Shown here: in pieces, positions 1 to 10,545 of the stretch
How positions within the stretch are numbered: position 1 is the first letter of the stretch
Layout of the letters: each line of letters opens with the position of its first letter
Assembly (NCBI GenBank): GCA_022494885.1
Contig: JAGVSM010001191.1
Location: 266,734-330,733 of the forward strand
Source: Micrasema longulum
Taxonomy: Eukaryota > Arthropoda > Insecta > Trichoptera > Brachycentridae
DNA length: 64,000 nucleotides
Direction of reading: 5' to 3'
Notes under the pieces: model-generated
The model's input: the letters and a program-made list of their open reading frames with translations, nothing else
Databases searched by the model: none
What the model was told of the DNA's origin: nothing
Translations under genes and position numbers: made by a program

Positions 1-62
1 AAAACTGTCTTTCCCACGTAGTTAGTCATACAAGGCAAACATTAGTTCCAGAAAAGTCAAGT

Positions 63-483
63 CAGTAGAACTCCAACTATCCGAACTCCGACTACCTGAG
101 ACGCTATCAGAATTTCAGAAAAAAAATTAAGACGTAAACGTACTGCGATTTGCAAAATAATGACTTAGCTGCCCGAAAACGGATGATGATAGTCAAAAAG
201 ATTACTTTGACAGAGATGTTTAGCAAGAAATGACTTTTATTTAGAATACGGGACGTATATACTGTACTAATGTACAGCACTTATAACTACGCTTAGCATG
301 TAAAAGTTTTGCCTTTTCATTTAATTAAATAAAAGCTCATTCTTCGCTTTTAGTAATTCATTTTTATATTCAACATACCTTTACATACAGGAATTAATTA
401 AAATAGACCCTTTTTTCGGGAAAAAAACAAATTATCCGAATAGGCTCCTGTCCCAATTTATTTGGATAGTTGGAGTTCTACAG
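63..483. mobile_element. pogo/Tigger-like non-autonomous MITE
   Basis: The two ends are inverted copies of about 22 bp: the left begins CAGTAGAACTCCAACTATCC and the right end, read on the minus strand, begins CTGTAGAACTCCAACTATCC. The right end is followed by TA; the left flank is GT, so the TA target duplication is decayed. The interior (421 bp in all) has no transposase reading frame. CAGTnGAnCTC-type termini are typical of the pogo/Tigger branch of Tc1/mariner. The 43,244-44,193 element has related termini. Confidence 0.6.
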
Positions 484-654
484 TATTTTTACTTTCATAA
501 ATTCCTCTTCGCTGGCAGAGTAATAATAGTGGTATAAAAAATACCCGATTTAAATATGAATAGAGTTATTTTTTATAACCCTATTTATATTTTAATTGGG
601 TATTTGCACTTTTTTATTATAATTATAAACTAAAAATTGCAACGTAAAGGTTTT

Positions 655-925
655 TTTCTGTGCGACGTCGGATAAATTTTCTACATTGATTTAAATTACG
701 CATATTTTGAATTACCTAAAAACGAGACGTTTTGCGCCCTATGGGACAAAAGACCCGTATTACATTACCGTACCATACTAGTACGCAATGTGTGTTGGAA
801 GCACACTCGGCGGCCATGATGTGTGATGTCAAAATGACGTGACGCCAATTGCGAGCTGATTTGTAAGTACTTGTTCTTAAACCCGAAAATTATAAATGAA
901 AACGTGGTTTTTATTCATTGATAGT
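655..925 (+). repeat. Dispersed repeat A, copy 1
   Basis: Shares a run of landmarks in the same order with 4905-5155 and with the two halves flanking an insertion at 54,060-54,990: a GGATAAATTTTCT block, an ATGCATATTT-like block, ACGAGACGTTTTGC, GGGACAAA, TGTACGCAA-like, then TGACGTCAAAATGACG-like and a tail ending CGAAAATTATAAAT. No coding potential was seen. Its class is unknown. Confidence 0.6.
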
Positions 926-2269
926 TAGGTTTATCATTAAAATCGTAAAAATCCGTTCTAAACATTTTTTATTTGGTTCCCAATTTGTGAAAATACCCTG
1001 TTATAATTATATTACCAACACAATTACTTCTGTCTTTTTCAACTGCTCAAAACACGCACGGTTTAAAATAAATTTCATACCAACGAATGTTTCGTGCTCT
1101 CAGAAATAGAATCCTAAATTATTTACCATAACTGGTCTCAGATATTTTCAGTCTTAACACGTACTGACTTCGATTACTTTTTGTACCTTATGTCTCAATA
1201 TTGGTCAAAAACAGATGAGATCTTTCGTTAATTCAAATTTAACCGTTTTTATTCATGACTTCTTACGTACAGGGTTTATTTACGTGTCATAAAATTCGTT
1301 TAAACCTCCTTTTTAGGGGTAATTTTCCTAAAACCAATATCTTAAGTATCTGTGTACCTACCAGATACCGCCATATTCCCAATCTTACCTTTAAATTTAG
1401 TACTAAACAAAAAACCCTCTCATTAGATATGCGCAGATGTATGTGAACATATTTATTTTTTTAATTCATTTTTCCAACCAGAATAATTTAAATGAAAACA
1501 ACGCATACATAAAAAATCGACATATATAATTAAGTACATTAAGGGATAAACCACGTAAGTCACATTGAACAAAATTTAAAGAAACGAGATTTTGTGATTG
1601 TGCTATTTCCAAAACACCATAACTTTTTAACAAAATTAAATAATTTCCACCTATAAAGAACTTTCAATGATAAATAATGTTTTTATCTAACAAAAAAAAC
1701 ACATTTTTCACAATACTCTCCTAAACTTTGCAAATAATCTCTTAGGAATAAATCTTAGTTAAGAAGTACACATGTACAATTTATTTTCATTGTATACAGG
1801 ATAAGATATTTTTTTTAATATTTAGAAAAACAACGACAAACGTAATTCTTTATATTTTGTGTAATTCTACAATTGAAGATATATGCATGTGAATTGTATC
1901 GACAAATTGTATGTTTTCTAGTACGTATCATTGTTGAATTACTTTATAAAATAAAATTAAATGTAATAATTGAACATATTAAAATAGCGTATACTACTGA
2001 TGTTGTTTTCACTAACACAAACAAAGCGAACTTCAGATTTTTATTATAACTTAAATAAGCATTTTTACGACGAATGTGGACTGCCGTGTTAAATTCTTCA
2101 AAGCACAGATATTGTATTTGCATTTTTAAAATTGTTGTATTATGTTGTTTTTTTATTATTTCATCAATGTTGTAGGTTTGTTCAGTTTTAATTACAATTC
2201 CAACCTTTAATAAGTGGAAATAGCACACATAAACGAGGTTTATTTGAAAATAACCCTTTTTTTACAATT

Positions 2270-2520
2270 AACATTTTCTGACCCCGAATGAGGAAACCGA
2301 TTGGAGTTAAGTCCGCTTCGTTGTGTTATGATTGGCGCGTTTACCCACTATAGTTTAAGTCCCGGGTTCGATTCCCGGGATGGTTAGCATAAAATATTGA
2401 TTCTACACTGCAATATTTCATGTTCCTGGACATGTAACAGATGATCGATATAAGCTGCATTTGGTGTTCCATGGAGTGCCATATGCACCATCGGGTGCAG
2501 ACAAGAGTATGATTGTAGCA
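2270..2520 (+). mobile_element. tRNA-derived SINE, family 1 subfamily B
   Basis: A pol III B-box (GGGTTCGATTCCCGGG) lies inside a tRNA-like head starting near 2313. The body then has the ATATTTCATGTTCCTGGAC block, the AACAGATGATCGATATA block that marks subfamily B, and the tail TATGCACCATCGGGTGCAGA. About 45 bp before the head resembles the extension seen before the copies at 29.3, 45.7 and 49.3 kb. It sits in a CASK intron. It is not a functional tRNA: the acceptor stem does not close. Confidence 0.75.
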
Positions 2521-2624
2521 TATAAATGTCGTGTTGAAGTTTGAAAAAAATAAAAGGCCAAAAATGTACTTACGAATTATTAAATTTGTATTAGTATTTT
2601 AAATGTATTTTTTGTTATTTCCAG

Positions 2625-2800
2625 GCACCCACGAAGACGCTATGTATGGCACCAAACTGGAGACCATCCGAAGGATCCACGCAGAAAGGAGAATGGCCAT
2701 CCTAGACGTGGAACCTCAAGCCCTCAAGATACTTCGGACTGCTGAGTTTGCGCCCTATGTTATCTTCATAGCCGCCCCCGCTCTGCAGAATATTAACGAT
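2625..2800 (+). CDS. CASK: CASK penultimate coding exon (guanylate kinase-like domain)
   Basis: CASK is a membrane-associated guanylate kinase scaffold (CaMK-like, L27, PDZ, SH3, GuK) that binds neurexin/syndecan tails and Lin-7/Mint at synapses and epithelial junctions. The exon is entered in codon phase 1 after an AG at 2623-2624 and leaves in phase 0 at GAT|GTAAGA. It encodes 58 residues including [24 protein letters not shown] and [16 protein letters not shown], a near-exact match to the family. The next exon at 6430 completes the protein. The encoded ATG at 2603 is not used, since it lies in the intron. Confidence 0.96.
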
Positions 2801-3067
2801 GTAAGACTGTTTCCGGTTATATTTATTGGTTTTTATTTTACCCTTTTTTTACCCTTAAAGGTCAGCGGCGCTGCGCTACATTTCGCTTACTAATCATACT
2901 ACAAATTATTGCAGTAGCGCGGCGGTACATTTTATGAACTATTTTCATTCATATTGTGAATATATTGTCACACTCTCTGTATTGTGAGGAGGCAGAAAAA
3001 AGGCTTTAAAAGGTTCTGGGTGCATGGTATTCTCAAATCACGCAGCAATAAAGGAATATATTACACA

Positions 3068-4680
3068 CTAATTGGTACCATATATTCGCATACGAATTTC
3101 ACAAAGTAGAAACGACATATTGGATAAATGGTTTGCAAGCTCTTTAGCTAACAGAGAATCATTTGTTAAAATAAAATTACGTACATCTCGTGCCATTCCC
3201 GCTACTAGTAGTCTACCACAGGGAAGCCATCTAGGGCCAGCATTATTCCTAATTTTTATAAATGACATAGTTGAATGTTTAATTGATGTATTTTTTTTTT
3301 CTTTTTGCTGACGACATTAAGATCTACAAAAAAATAACAGATGAAAATGACTGTTACACACATTAATTCGATTTAAATTGATTAAATGACTGGTGTATCT
3401 TTAATAATTTGTTTTCCAAAGTTGATAAATGTAAATTTTTATCTTTTTGTAGAAATAAATCTCCGATTTTATTTCCGTATTCAATAAACAACATTCAACC
3501 AGGGATGAAGGAGCATATGAAGCTAGTGAGGCTGAGCCTCACTAAGAAATTATTGCTTTTCACCAGTACCTAATATGTATTTTAATTCGCATTATATCAT
3601 CACATTATAAAGATAAAAAACTACCAACCAATTTAAAAATGCTCATAGATGCCTAGGTGATTTTCACATAAATGGCGCCATATAAATTATCCAAATATAT
3701 ATATATCTACAAACATAGGCCGTACTGTGTTATTTACAATAGGCACCTACTTAACATTTACGCATATTATACTTATCCTTAAAATCTGAGCTTCACTAGA
3801 AATTTGGTATCAAAGATGCCACTGCATTCAACCAGAAAAAATCACAGAGATTCGAGATTTTGGTGTCATATTTGACGAAAAACTTGACTTTAAAAGACAC
3901 ATCAACCACATTACTTCTAAAAGTATGAAAACTTTGGGTTTCATTTTTAGAACTATAGAGGACTTTGAATGAGTTAAAATAATGACACTCTTGTTTATAT
4001 CTTTGATTAGAAGCCGATTAGAGTACAACTCTATTTTATGGTTTCCTTTTTACAAAATTCACATAAATAATGTTGAAAGAGTTCAACAATTTTTGAGGTT
4101 TATTTATTTCAAATATAGAAAAAATTAACCACATTTCTTTGTTAAATTCTTTAAATTTACCTACTCTGGAGGATCGCAGGATAAAAACAGAAATACTATT
4201 TTTATGTAAAATTATTCATTCTAAATTCGATTATTGCGAACACCTAGATTTAATAAATATTAACCTACCAACATGTAGAACCAGACAAAATACTCATATT
4301 ACTGTCACTCTTCTCAAACCAACTATATTTGTCACTCAACTAGACAAACTAGGAAATTATTGTACCTCCTCATATCGGCATTTTTAACTCGAGGCTCTTC
4401 GAATGCAAATCATCTCTTTATAAATATTTTACGATGTTCTATAGTAACGATTAACGATTAATTTGCAAAAGCTATTTATGCTAATGATCTGTTGTTAACT
4501 CATTTTATGTTTATAATATACCTACTTTTTTATATCTTTTGTATGCTGACATACATATTATATTATTTATATGCATTTTTTTGTTTTTTTTATTATTTTT
4601 TTATAACTGATCTTATTATAATGTTATAATTAATATTTTAGAAGGCACTCGTGCCGTATAATAATAATAAATAAATAAAA
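3068..4680 (+). mobile_element. Decayed non-LTR retrotransposon (LINE), RT domain to 3' end
   Basis: Reading the plus strand with several frame changes gives reverse transcriptase landmarks: IPATSSLPQGSHLGPALF and LIFINDI at 3190-3270, then FADDIKIY at about 3308, IRDFGVIFDEKLDFKRHI at about 3847, SRLEYNSILW at about 4012 and a C-terminal block at 4139-4387 ending in a region rich in RRIKTEILFLCK. It ends in a stem-loop (4644-4655) and an AATAAATAAATAAAA tail. The order and motifs fit the jockey/CR1 group. The 3496-3830 segment does not continue the RT and may be a separate insertion. Confidence 0.8.
4644..4655 (+). repeat. LINE 3'-end stem-loop GGCAC-TC-GTGCC
   Basis: A five-base-pair GC-rich stem with a two-base loop immediately before the A-rich tail of the LINE above. 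The same layout recurs at 16,514, 49,972 and 58,754. Such 3' hairpins are known in L2/R2-type LINEs as the reverse transcriptase recognition site; that role is inferred here. Confidence 0.65.
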
Positions 4681-4904
4681 CATAAAAATATAATATAACA
4701 TGAAAGTTTGCTTTTGCGTAAAATCATTGACTTTTTTGTTATATTTTATACGCCTACATAAACTCAATCAATCCAATTGTATTTGCTGCAAATTCGCAAA
4801 TACGTAATTCCGCTAAAATTTTATTTCACCGATCGATAGATCTCATATATAATAATCAATTTCCGTCAACTTACGATGGTAACGGTATTAATATTTTTTT
4901 CTTG

Positions 4905-5155
4905 CGGTATCGGATAAATTTTCTACAAAGGTTTAAAATATGCATATTTTTAATTATCTGAAAATGGGCCCTTCCGCGTCCTGCGGGACAAACGTTGACG
5001 TATGACGTGTTACGCGCCGAACTTGTACGCAATGTTTATTAGAAGCGCAGGCGGCGGTCATAACGCGTGACGTCAAAATGACGAGAAGCTAACTGCGAGC
5101 CGTTTTGTAAGGTCTCATTTTTAAACTCGAAAATTCTAAGTTATAACTTGTTTTG
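4905..5155 (+). repeat. Dispersed repeat A, copy 2
   Basis: Collinear with 655-925: GGATAAATTTTCTACA, ATGCATATTTTTAATTA, GGGACAAACG, TTGTACGCAATG, GCGGCGGTCATAACGCG, TGACGTCAAAATGACG and CGAAAATTCTAA appear in the same order. It is about 250 bp, in the last CASK intron. No coding frame seen. Confidence 0.6.
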
Positions 5156-5824
5156 AATTCATACAAAGTTTGCATACATCACACTGTGTCCAAAATTTTC
5201 CCAATTATCCCCCCCTGCACAACATCCCGCCTGCGCGGTTGCGAGAAGTGGCCACGTAATGTTGTTAGACTGCGAAAAATATTTTTTAATTAATTTCATA
5301 ATATGTTACGTTTTGTTTTACCACAAAACTACTGACTGGACCACAAAAAAAACAGGTACTTTTAGTAGGCAAACGTAATAAAACATAAAATGATCATTAA
5401 GTAATTAAGTAAATTAATACCGTTTAATATTATATTGAGGCTTATCAATAAAAAGACGGGTAAAAAATTCCACCACCCTTGCAATAATAACAAAATGGCC
5501 ATCTTGTTTTATTTCACAATCTGACAGACGGTAAAATAATCGAATTCTTAAGTAATATTATTTATGAATTCTCTACTTACACATAACATGTGATCCCACA
5601 ATATTTCTATTTAATCCCAGCAGTATTTTGACACTTAAAAACGACACAACACGGCATAGTTGAATTTAAATCGGTAATTGCGTATTAAGTAACTTACACA
5701 GAGTAACTAATGGCTGAAACGTAAAACTACTCCTTTATGATTAGTTTAGTCGGCTTAAGTTCGATGCGCGTACTCGGTTTTTGAACTGTTATAATTGTTT
5801 GGTTTTATATATATATGGATATTT

Positions 5825-5880
5825 TTTATAGCGCCGTTTTTGTGAAAATCACCTCAAGGGCGCTGTACAATAAATAAATA
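5825..5880 (+). repeat. Retroelement 3' end with AGCGCC/GGCGCT stem
   Basis: AGCGCC (5830-5835) can pair with GGCGCT (5859-5864) across a loop of about 23 bases. The stem is followed by GT and an ACAATAAATAAATA tail. The layout (stem, GT, A-rich simple repeat) matches the LINE ends elsewhere in the window, but the stem sequence differs, so this is probably a different family. Confidence 0.5.
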
Positions 5881-5888
5881 TCCCACCA

Positions 5889-6251
5889 CGTCTTGCAGCT
5901 ACAGAGCGCATGAACGGTTGGGATTCTTGTTCCTCGTCTCCAATTATGATATACAGGAGCTAGATTACAGCATGTCTTGCAGCTACAGAGCGCATATACA
6001 ATAAGAAATCTAGCCCCTATTTACATTTTTTATTTGACAATAAAATTTAGAGATATCGTGATATTTAAAAAAAAATTATAAAAAACAAATTTATAAAAAT
6101 AGAAGTTAGATAACAATTAGTCTTGCAGCTACTGAGCGCATGGGCAGTTGGAATTCTAGACCTCACTTACTGAATTTGGAGATTTGATAGTTGATAACAT
6201 TTACCTATTGAAGCTAGATTACTAATCGTCTTGCAGCTACAAAGTGCATGG
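5889..6251 (+). repeat. Degenerate tandem array around the motif TCTTGCAGCTACAGAGCGCAT
   Basis: The motif starts at 5891, 5975, 6121 and 6229 (spacings 84, 146 and 108). Copies 1 and 2 are identical over 21 bases and copies 3 and 4 differ by one to three. Secondary landmarks also repeat: GGTTGGGATTCT / AGTTGGAATTCT after copies 1 and 3, and AGCTAGATTAC before copies 2 and 4. This points to an original unit near 84 bp broken by insertions. It lies 180 bp before the last CASK acceptor. Confidence 0.75.
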
Positions 6252-6429
6252 ACTATCATTAGAATAGTAAAAATCTATTTTAAATATGCATTGTATTTTT
6301 AATGTTATTCCTGACTTGTGAAAATACCCTATCGGTTAAAAATTATTTTACAATTTTTGTTTTGTAATAAAACCTACTCGATTTTTTTTCTGGTATTTAA
6401 TCTTACTCGTTTTTGTTTCGACACTTCAG

Positions 6430-6609
6430 TACGACGGCAGTCTGGAGCGATTGGCTAAGGAGTCGGAGCAGCTGCGGCAGATGTACGGCCACTACTTCGA
6501 CCTGACGATCGTCAACAACGACATAGAGGAGACCATCGCGACGCTGGAGTCGGCCATAGAGCGCGTCCACACCACCCCGCAGTGGATTCCCGTCAGCTGG
6601 GTGTACTGA
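6430..6609 (+). CDS. CASK: CASK last coding exon (C-terminus of GuK domain)
   Basis: Entered in phase 0 after CTTCAG, it encodes 59 residues and a TGA. The sequence includes [32 protein letters not shown] and the diagnostic C-terminus [11 protein letters not shown], which matches the CASK family through to the stop codon. GC content is clearly higher than the surrounding intron, as expected of an old conserved exon. Together with 2625-2800 it covers the last 118 residues; all earlier domains lie upstream of the window. Confidence 0.97.
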   Translation, partial: YDGSLERLAKESEQLRQMYGHYFDLTIVNNDIEETIATLESAIERVHTTPQWIPVSWVY

Positions 6610-6689
6610 CCCCCGTGCGATAGCGCCGCAGCCGCCGCGGCAGCCGCGCTACTACTTGGGGACTTTCACTACCTCTAGATGGGGTGGTA

Positions 6690-6930
6690 GAACCAGCTAC
6701 ACCAGCGACCTCACCTACACCAAATGCACCAGCGACCCGACCTACACCGGCTGCACCAATAACCCCGCTTACACCGACTGCATCAGCGACCGCTGACATC
6801 AGCTGCGCCAACGACCCCACTCACACCAGTGACCCCACTCACACCAATGACCCCACTCACACCAGTTGCACTAGCTACACCAGTTTTCCCGAGGACCTCA
6901 CTTGTACTAGTTGCACCAGAAATCCGAGTA
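6690..6930. repeat. Minisatellite of 15/18-bp units in the CASK 3' UTR
   Basis: Imperfect repeats based on CACCAGTGACCCCACTCA. Three adjacent 18-bp units at 6815-6832, 6833-6850 and 6851-6868 are almost identical; units to the left are more diverged (for example CACCAGCGACCTCACCTA). Because units are multiples of three, both strands show open frames rich in T/P (plus) or G/V/A (minus). These are by-products of the repeat, not evidence of genes. Confidence 0.85.
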
Positions 6931-7136
6931 GTACATTGACCCCACTTTCATAATATGCACCTGGGACACATCTTTCACCAATGACCCTAATTACTGTAGA
7001 TGCACCAATTACTCCTTTTTCACTATCTATACCAATGATCCCAATGACATCAGATGTATAAATTTAACGAATACATTAAACACAATGTACAGCATCAAAC
7101 ATTACAACTAAAGTACTGATACACCAGTTTCTTTAG

Positions 7137-7142
7137 AATAAA
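7137..7142 (+). promoter_or_regulatory. Candidate poly(A) signal of CASK
   Basis: Canonical AATAAA about 530 bp after the CASK stop. A second one lies at 7241-7246. Which is used is unknown. Confidence 0.5.
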
Positions 7143-7230
7143 TACTGTTTTATCAATATTTTATTTTTACAGTTTCTACCAAAACATTTATGTTTGTAAG
7201 TGAAAATTCTTGATGGAAGTTCATTGTAAT

Positions 7231-7777
7231 TTATTATATAAATAAAAATTAAACACGAGTGATACTTTAATCCACAAATTTGGAATATCCAGTGACCTGT
7301 TTCATCGCTTTCGCGACATCTTCGAGACTGGTATCTTTATTAAAAAGTTAAATGTATTTATACAGAACAGAGGTAAGGATACATAATTCCAAGTTATATG
7401 TAAGTAAATTAAATAAAGTTATTTTTATCTTAAGGATCATTATCAACAAATTTTCTATGGGTTAACTAATGAATTGATATAATATAGCATTATATTAATT
7501 TTTTGTTCAATTTGTTTTGTTCAATGTTCAAATTGAAAATAGCATTATATCAATTCATTAGTTAACCCATAGAAAATTTGTTGATAATTATCCTTAAGAT
7601 AAAAATAACTTTATTTAATTTACTTACATATAACTTTGAATTACGTATCCTTACCTCTGTTCTGTATAATTTAATAAAGATACCAGTCTCGAAGATGTCG
7701 CGAAATAGATGAAACCGGTCACTGGATATTCCAAATTTGTGGATTAAAGTATCACTCGTGTTTTATTTATATAATAA
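7231..7777. mobile_element. 547-bp foldback (long inverted repeat) element
   Basis: The left arm (7231 to about 7497) and the right arm (about 7530-7777) are reverse complements with few mismatches. For example GTGATACTTTAATCCACAAA at 7259 pairs with the block before 7757, and GGTTAACTAATGAATTGATA at 7459 with its complement near 7545. The outermost 17 bases, TTATTATATAAATAAAA, are also inverted. There is no coding frame. AGTTTCTACCA occurs on both sides (7171 and 7785), a possible relic of local duplication. Confidence 0.85.
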
Positions 7778-7844
7778 AAAATAAAAGTTTCTACCAAGTT
7801 AAACACCAGTTTCACAAATTTTACATTATCAATTTATTTTATTT

Positions 7845-8600
7845 TGAATCTTAAAATAGGGCACACCTAAACATATTCATATGTGGGCTATAAAAATAAC
7901 AATGTACATATATTAATTTTATAATTTATTTTACACATATTCCTTAACCTTTTGCTTGAATTTTGATTTATTTTTCTGCATAAATGTTTCTGATTACCAA
8001 ATATACATATTCTTCACGACAACTGTACAATCTACTGTTTAAGTATTTATATTGATTGAAACAACTTCACTGGCTGTGTTTGGTGCATGCATTCTACAAG
8101 CTACTCCATAAGTACAAAATATGGTTGTATTTTTACATCAGTTACACCAGTGCATCAGTGCAACCGCACCAGTAATATTTACTATCGGCAATTACTTTTC
8201 TTTTAAATATCCTTTTTTTTATTGATTTTGTTACTCAACCTGCTAATTTATGTTTAAAATAAATTAATACTATAATGCTAAAAAAGATAGCATATTACAT
8301 AGTGTTAAATACTAGAAATAAATTTTGTTAAAACCTACAAAACCCGGCAAAATCCATCTTTCTTTAGTTTGAGCAAATAACTGATACAATACTAAACTTT
8401 AACTTTTTTTAAACTTATTTTTTTTATTATAATCAGTAAATATTTTATACGTAAACAGTGATGACATAAGCATGATTATATCAAGAAACAGTGAAATAGT
8501 AAATTTAATTTTATACATTCTAACTTTACAATACTCAAGTAGAGGTTGCCATATTTGCAACAAATCCGATAATTTAAAAGTCATGTTCTTATAAATAAAG
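7845..8600 (-). mobile_element. Decayed LINE 3' end, minus strand
   Basis: On the minus strand it ends with a block reading GTGTGCCCTATTTTAAGATT followed by an A/T-rich tail (CAAAATAAAATAAATTG). The same terminal block occurs at 30,025-30,190, where upstream sequence encodes recognisable RT C-terminal residues. Here the part above about 8000 is too diverged to translate. The outer boundary is a guess. Confidence 0.5.
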
Positions 8601-10048
8601 CCGTATCTTTAACTGAAAATGTTTAAATCATTGTAAAAAATTGTATTCTGAATAAGTTTCAATTAATATCTCACTTTTTTTAGATTTTGGATTTTGCCGG
8701 GTTTGCAAGTAGTACCCTCAAATGTATCTTCTAAATTATATATCTTCTATAAATAAACTATAGACTCTTTAGATTTTTCAAAACCGTAATTATTTTTGTT
8801 CATTAACACCAAGTGTATCGAATAAATCAATTTGATAGACCTTATTTAACTATGAGATATCTTTTTGAAAATGATTGTCGATGAAATTTTTTTAATCAAT
8901 TATTTTAAATATTTAAATCTCATCAGAAACAATGTAAACGCATTATCGTTCTAAACATGCTGTATTTTCTATTTCACATAAGAATGTGGACGCTTATAGG
9001 ATAACTATGGTGTATTTATTTTTTTTAAACACTGCTGTGGTTGAAATTATAATTTGCTCATACAAGGATAATAAAGCGACAAAAAATACATTGTAATAGA
9101 TTAATATAAAAAAGTAGATGACTTTGATTAGAATGTTAAAATTGATTCGATTATTGTGTATGAGTCAAAAGACAACTCGTAGTTTTTTTTACATATTCAT
9201 TACACATAAAAATTTTGGAATTTCATTCTGTCTTTATTGCTGTAAATTTAAATAAATTGCTCTAAAAAGCACATCAGTATTTTGAAATAATAATTTTCAC
9301 TTCTCTATACTTAAGTGAATTTTTTTATTGGCTCTATTATTGTATACATATTTATGCATTTATCATTGTTGTGTAATAGATGTAAAAAACCCCTATTAAA
9401 ATTAAATAAACTAATATTATCAAGTAAAATGACAGAAATCACATAAAATATCTAATAAATATGAATTAAGCATAAAAATCCGACGTGTCACTACACACGT
9501 CATAAAATAAAACAAGTTTTCTTTGAGTTGGTCAAATAGTTCAATTTGCAGTTCCAATATTTAGCTTCAGATGTCTGAACTATATAACCATGTAGTCTTT
9601 GTATTTTGTCCGTATACAAACACACGTTGCTATGGTCGCCAAATGAAGTTCACCAATCAACGTTGCGATTTGTACCAACACATTAAATAATCTTACCAAC
9701 TTTTAAGAACACATTATTGTACATTGCACATATTTTACCAACACATCAACATATATTACACAAATTATTTGTTTGTGTTAGCGTGCATATTCTTATGTGA
9801 AAGCCAGTCTACATATAAAGTGTCACATTGATTACATACTTTCACTACGCATTCACACTGTTTTTTGTGTCAATCTTAAATATAATAATTATGTGTAAAT
9901 ATTACTCTTTTATGTAAAAATATTTTTTTAACATCTATATTTCAGTAACATTTATCCGTGTATAAAGTTTTTATCTATAACATTTCGTTATTAAAATCAT
10001 AAAAATATCCAAAACAAGTACTTTTAAAATTATTATGAAAATAAAACT
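8601..10048. other. AT-rich intergenic DNA, no gene seen
   Basis: Low-complexity, A/T-rich sequence with only short chance ORFs. No splice-bounded coding block, tRNA-like sequence or clear inverted repeat was found. Confidence 0.6.
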
Positions 10049-10063
10049 TTGTTATTAATTTTT

Positions 10064-10222
10064 ATTCTTTTACAAGAACACTACTGCAGTTTCGGGAGAG
10101 CACTCCTCTCATCGACGGGTGATAAAAACTTTTTAACGTCAAACTTCAAACGTTTTTATCACCATTTGTCAATGGAAGGAGTGCTCTCCCGAAACTGTAG
10201 TAGTGTTCTTGTAAAAGAATTA
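10064..10222. mobile_element. MITE with 45-bp terminal inverted repeats
   Basis: The left end ATTCTTTTACAAGAACACTA and right end TAGTGTTCTTGTAAAAGAAT are perfect inverses, and pairing continues through GTTTCGGGAGAGCACTCCT. A central spacer of about 65 bp also contains an internal inverse (GGTGATAAAAAC / GTTTTTATCACC). Total is about 158 bp. The open frame spanning it is a side effect. Confidence 0.85.
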
Positions 10223-10328
10223 AAATTGTGTAACACTATTAACAATGTTTTATTTTCATAATAATTTATAATGAAGTGTTACGAAGTAAATGCCGGTTCA
10301 ATTAACAATATCAATTACTTTTTATTTA

Positions 10329-10545
10329 ACATATTACAACAGAGATGAAGAATATTTTAGAGAAGGTTATATAAAAGTCTAGGCATCTACAAGCCTTATG
10401 ACCTGTCGTTGGCTGGTTTAAGTGGCCACTTTACACACTGTATAAAACTTCATCTCTGTTGTAATATGTTAATATTAGCAGCTCCCCAGGGAGTTAAATC
10501 CAGTCCTTGTCTACAAAAATTTGGACAAACTAAAACTATTTTTTT
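10329..10545. mobile_element. Foldback MITE family FB, compact copy
   Basis: Termini AACATATTACAACAGAGATG (10,329) and CATCTCTGTTGTAATATGTT (ending 10,470) are perfect inverses. The interior carries the family core, a TCTAGGCATCTACAAGCCTT-like block followed by GGCTGGTTTAAGTGGCC. The following 75 bp (GGGAGTTAAATCCAGTCCTT, then an ACAAACTAAAA block) also recurs beside other copies, so the full element is larger than the inverted repeat. Confidence 0.8.

Larger units (their letters stand above)
1..2624 (+). other. Intron of CASK upstream of the penultimate coding exon
   Basis: This stretch precedes the CASK exon at 2625 and must be intron of that gene, because the exon opens in the middle of a codon and the residues before it in the guanylate-kinase domain are not found here. 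The sequence is AT-rich and holds a pogo-like MITE, a dispersed repeat copy and a SINE (separate entries). Short open frames at 918-1109 and 1255-1446 look like chance ORFs. The acceptor is a clean pyrimidine tract ending in AG at 2623-2624. Confidence 0.75.
2801..6429 (+). other. Last intron of CASK (3.6 kb), repeat-filled
   Basis: Bounded by GTAAGA at 2801 and CTTCAG at 6424-6429. It contains a decayed LINE on the same strand, a second copy of dispersed repeat A, another retroelement 3' end with stem-loop, and a four-copy array of a 21-bp motif close to the acceptor. No further coding exon was seen. Confidence 0.85.
6610..7246 (+). other. CASK 3' untranslated region (approximate)
   Basis: Follows the TGA at 6607-6609. 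It includes the minisatellite at 6690-6930 and two AATAAA signals (7137-7142 and 7241-7246). The real cleavage site cannot be told from sequence. A foldback element begins at 7231, overlapping the second signal. Confidence 0.6.

Noticed and set aside
918..1446. Two 63-residue plus-strand ORFs
   Set aside because: AT-rich intron sequence with no motif, signal or splice pairing; lengths are expected by chance.
6593..6953. Overlapping ORFs of 75 and 89 residues on opposite strands
   Set aside because: Both are products of the triplet-periodic minisatellite in the CASK 3' UTR; low-complexity and without start context or homology.
10049..10261. 70-residue plus ORF
   Set aside because: It spans the arms of a MITE hairpin.
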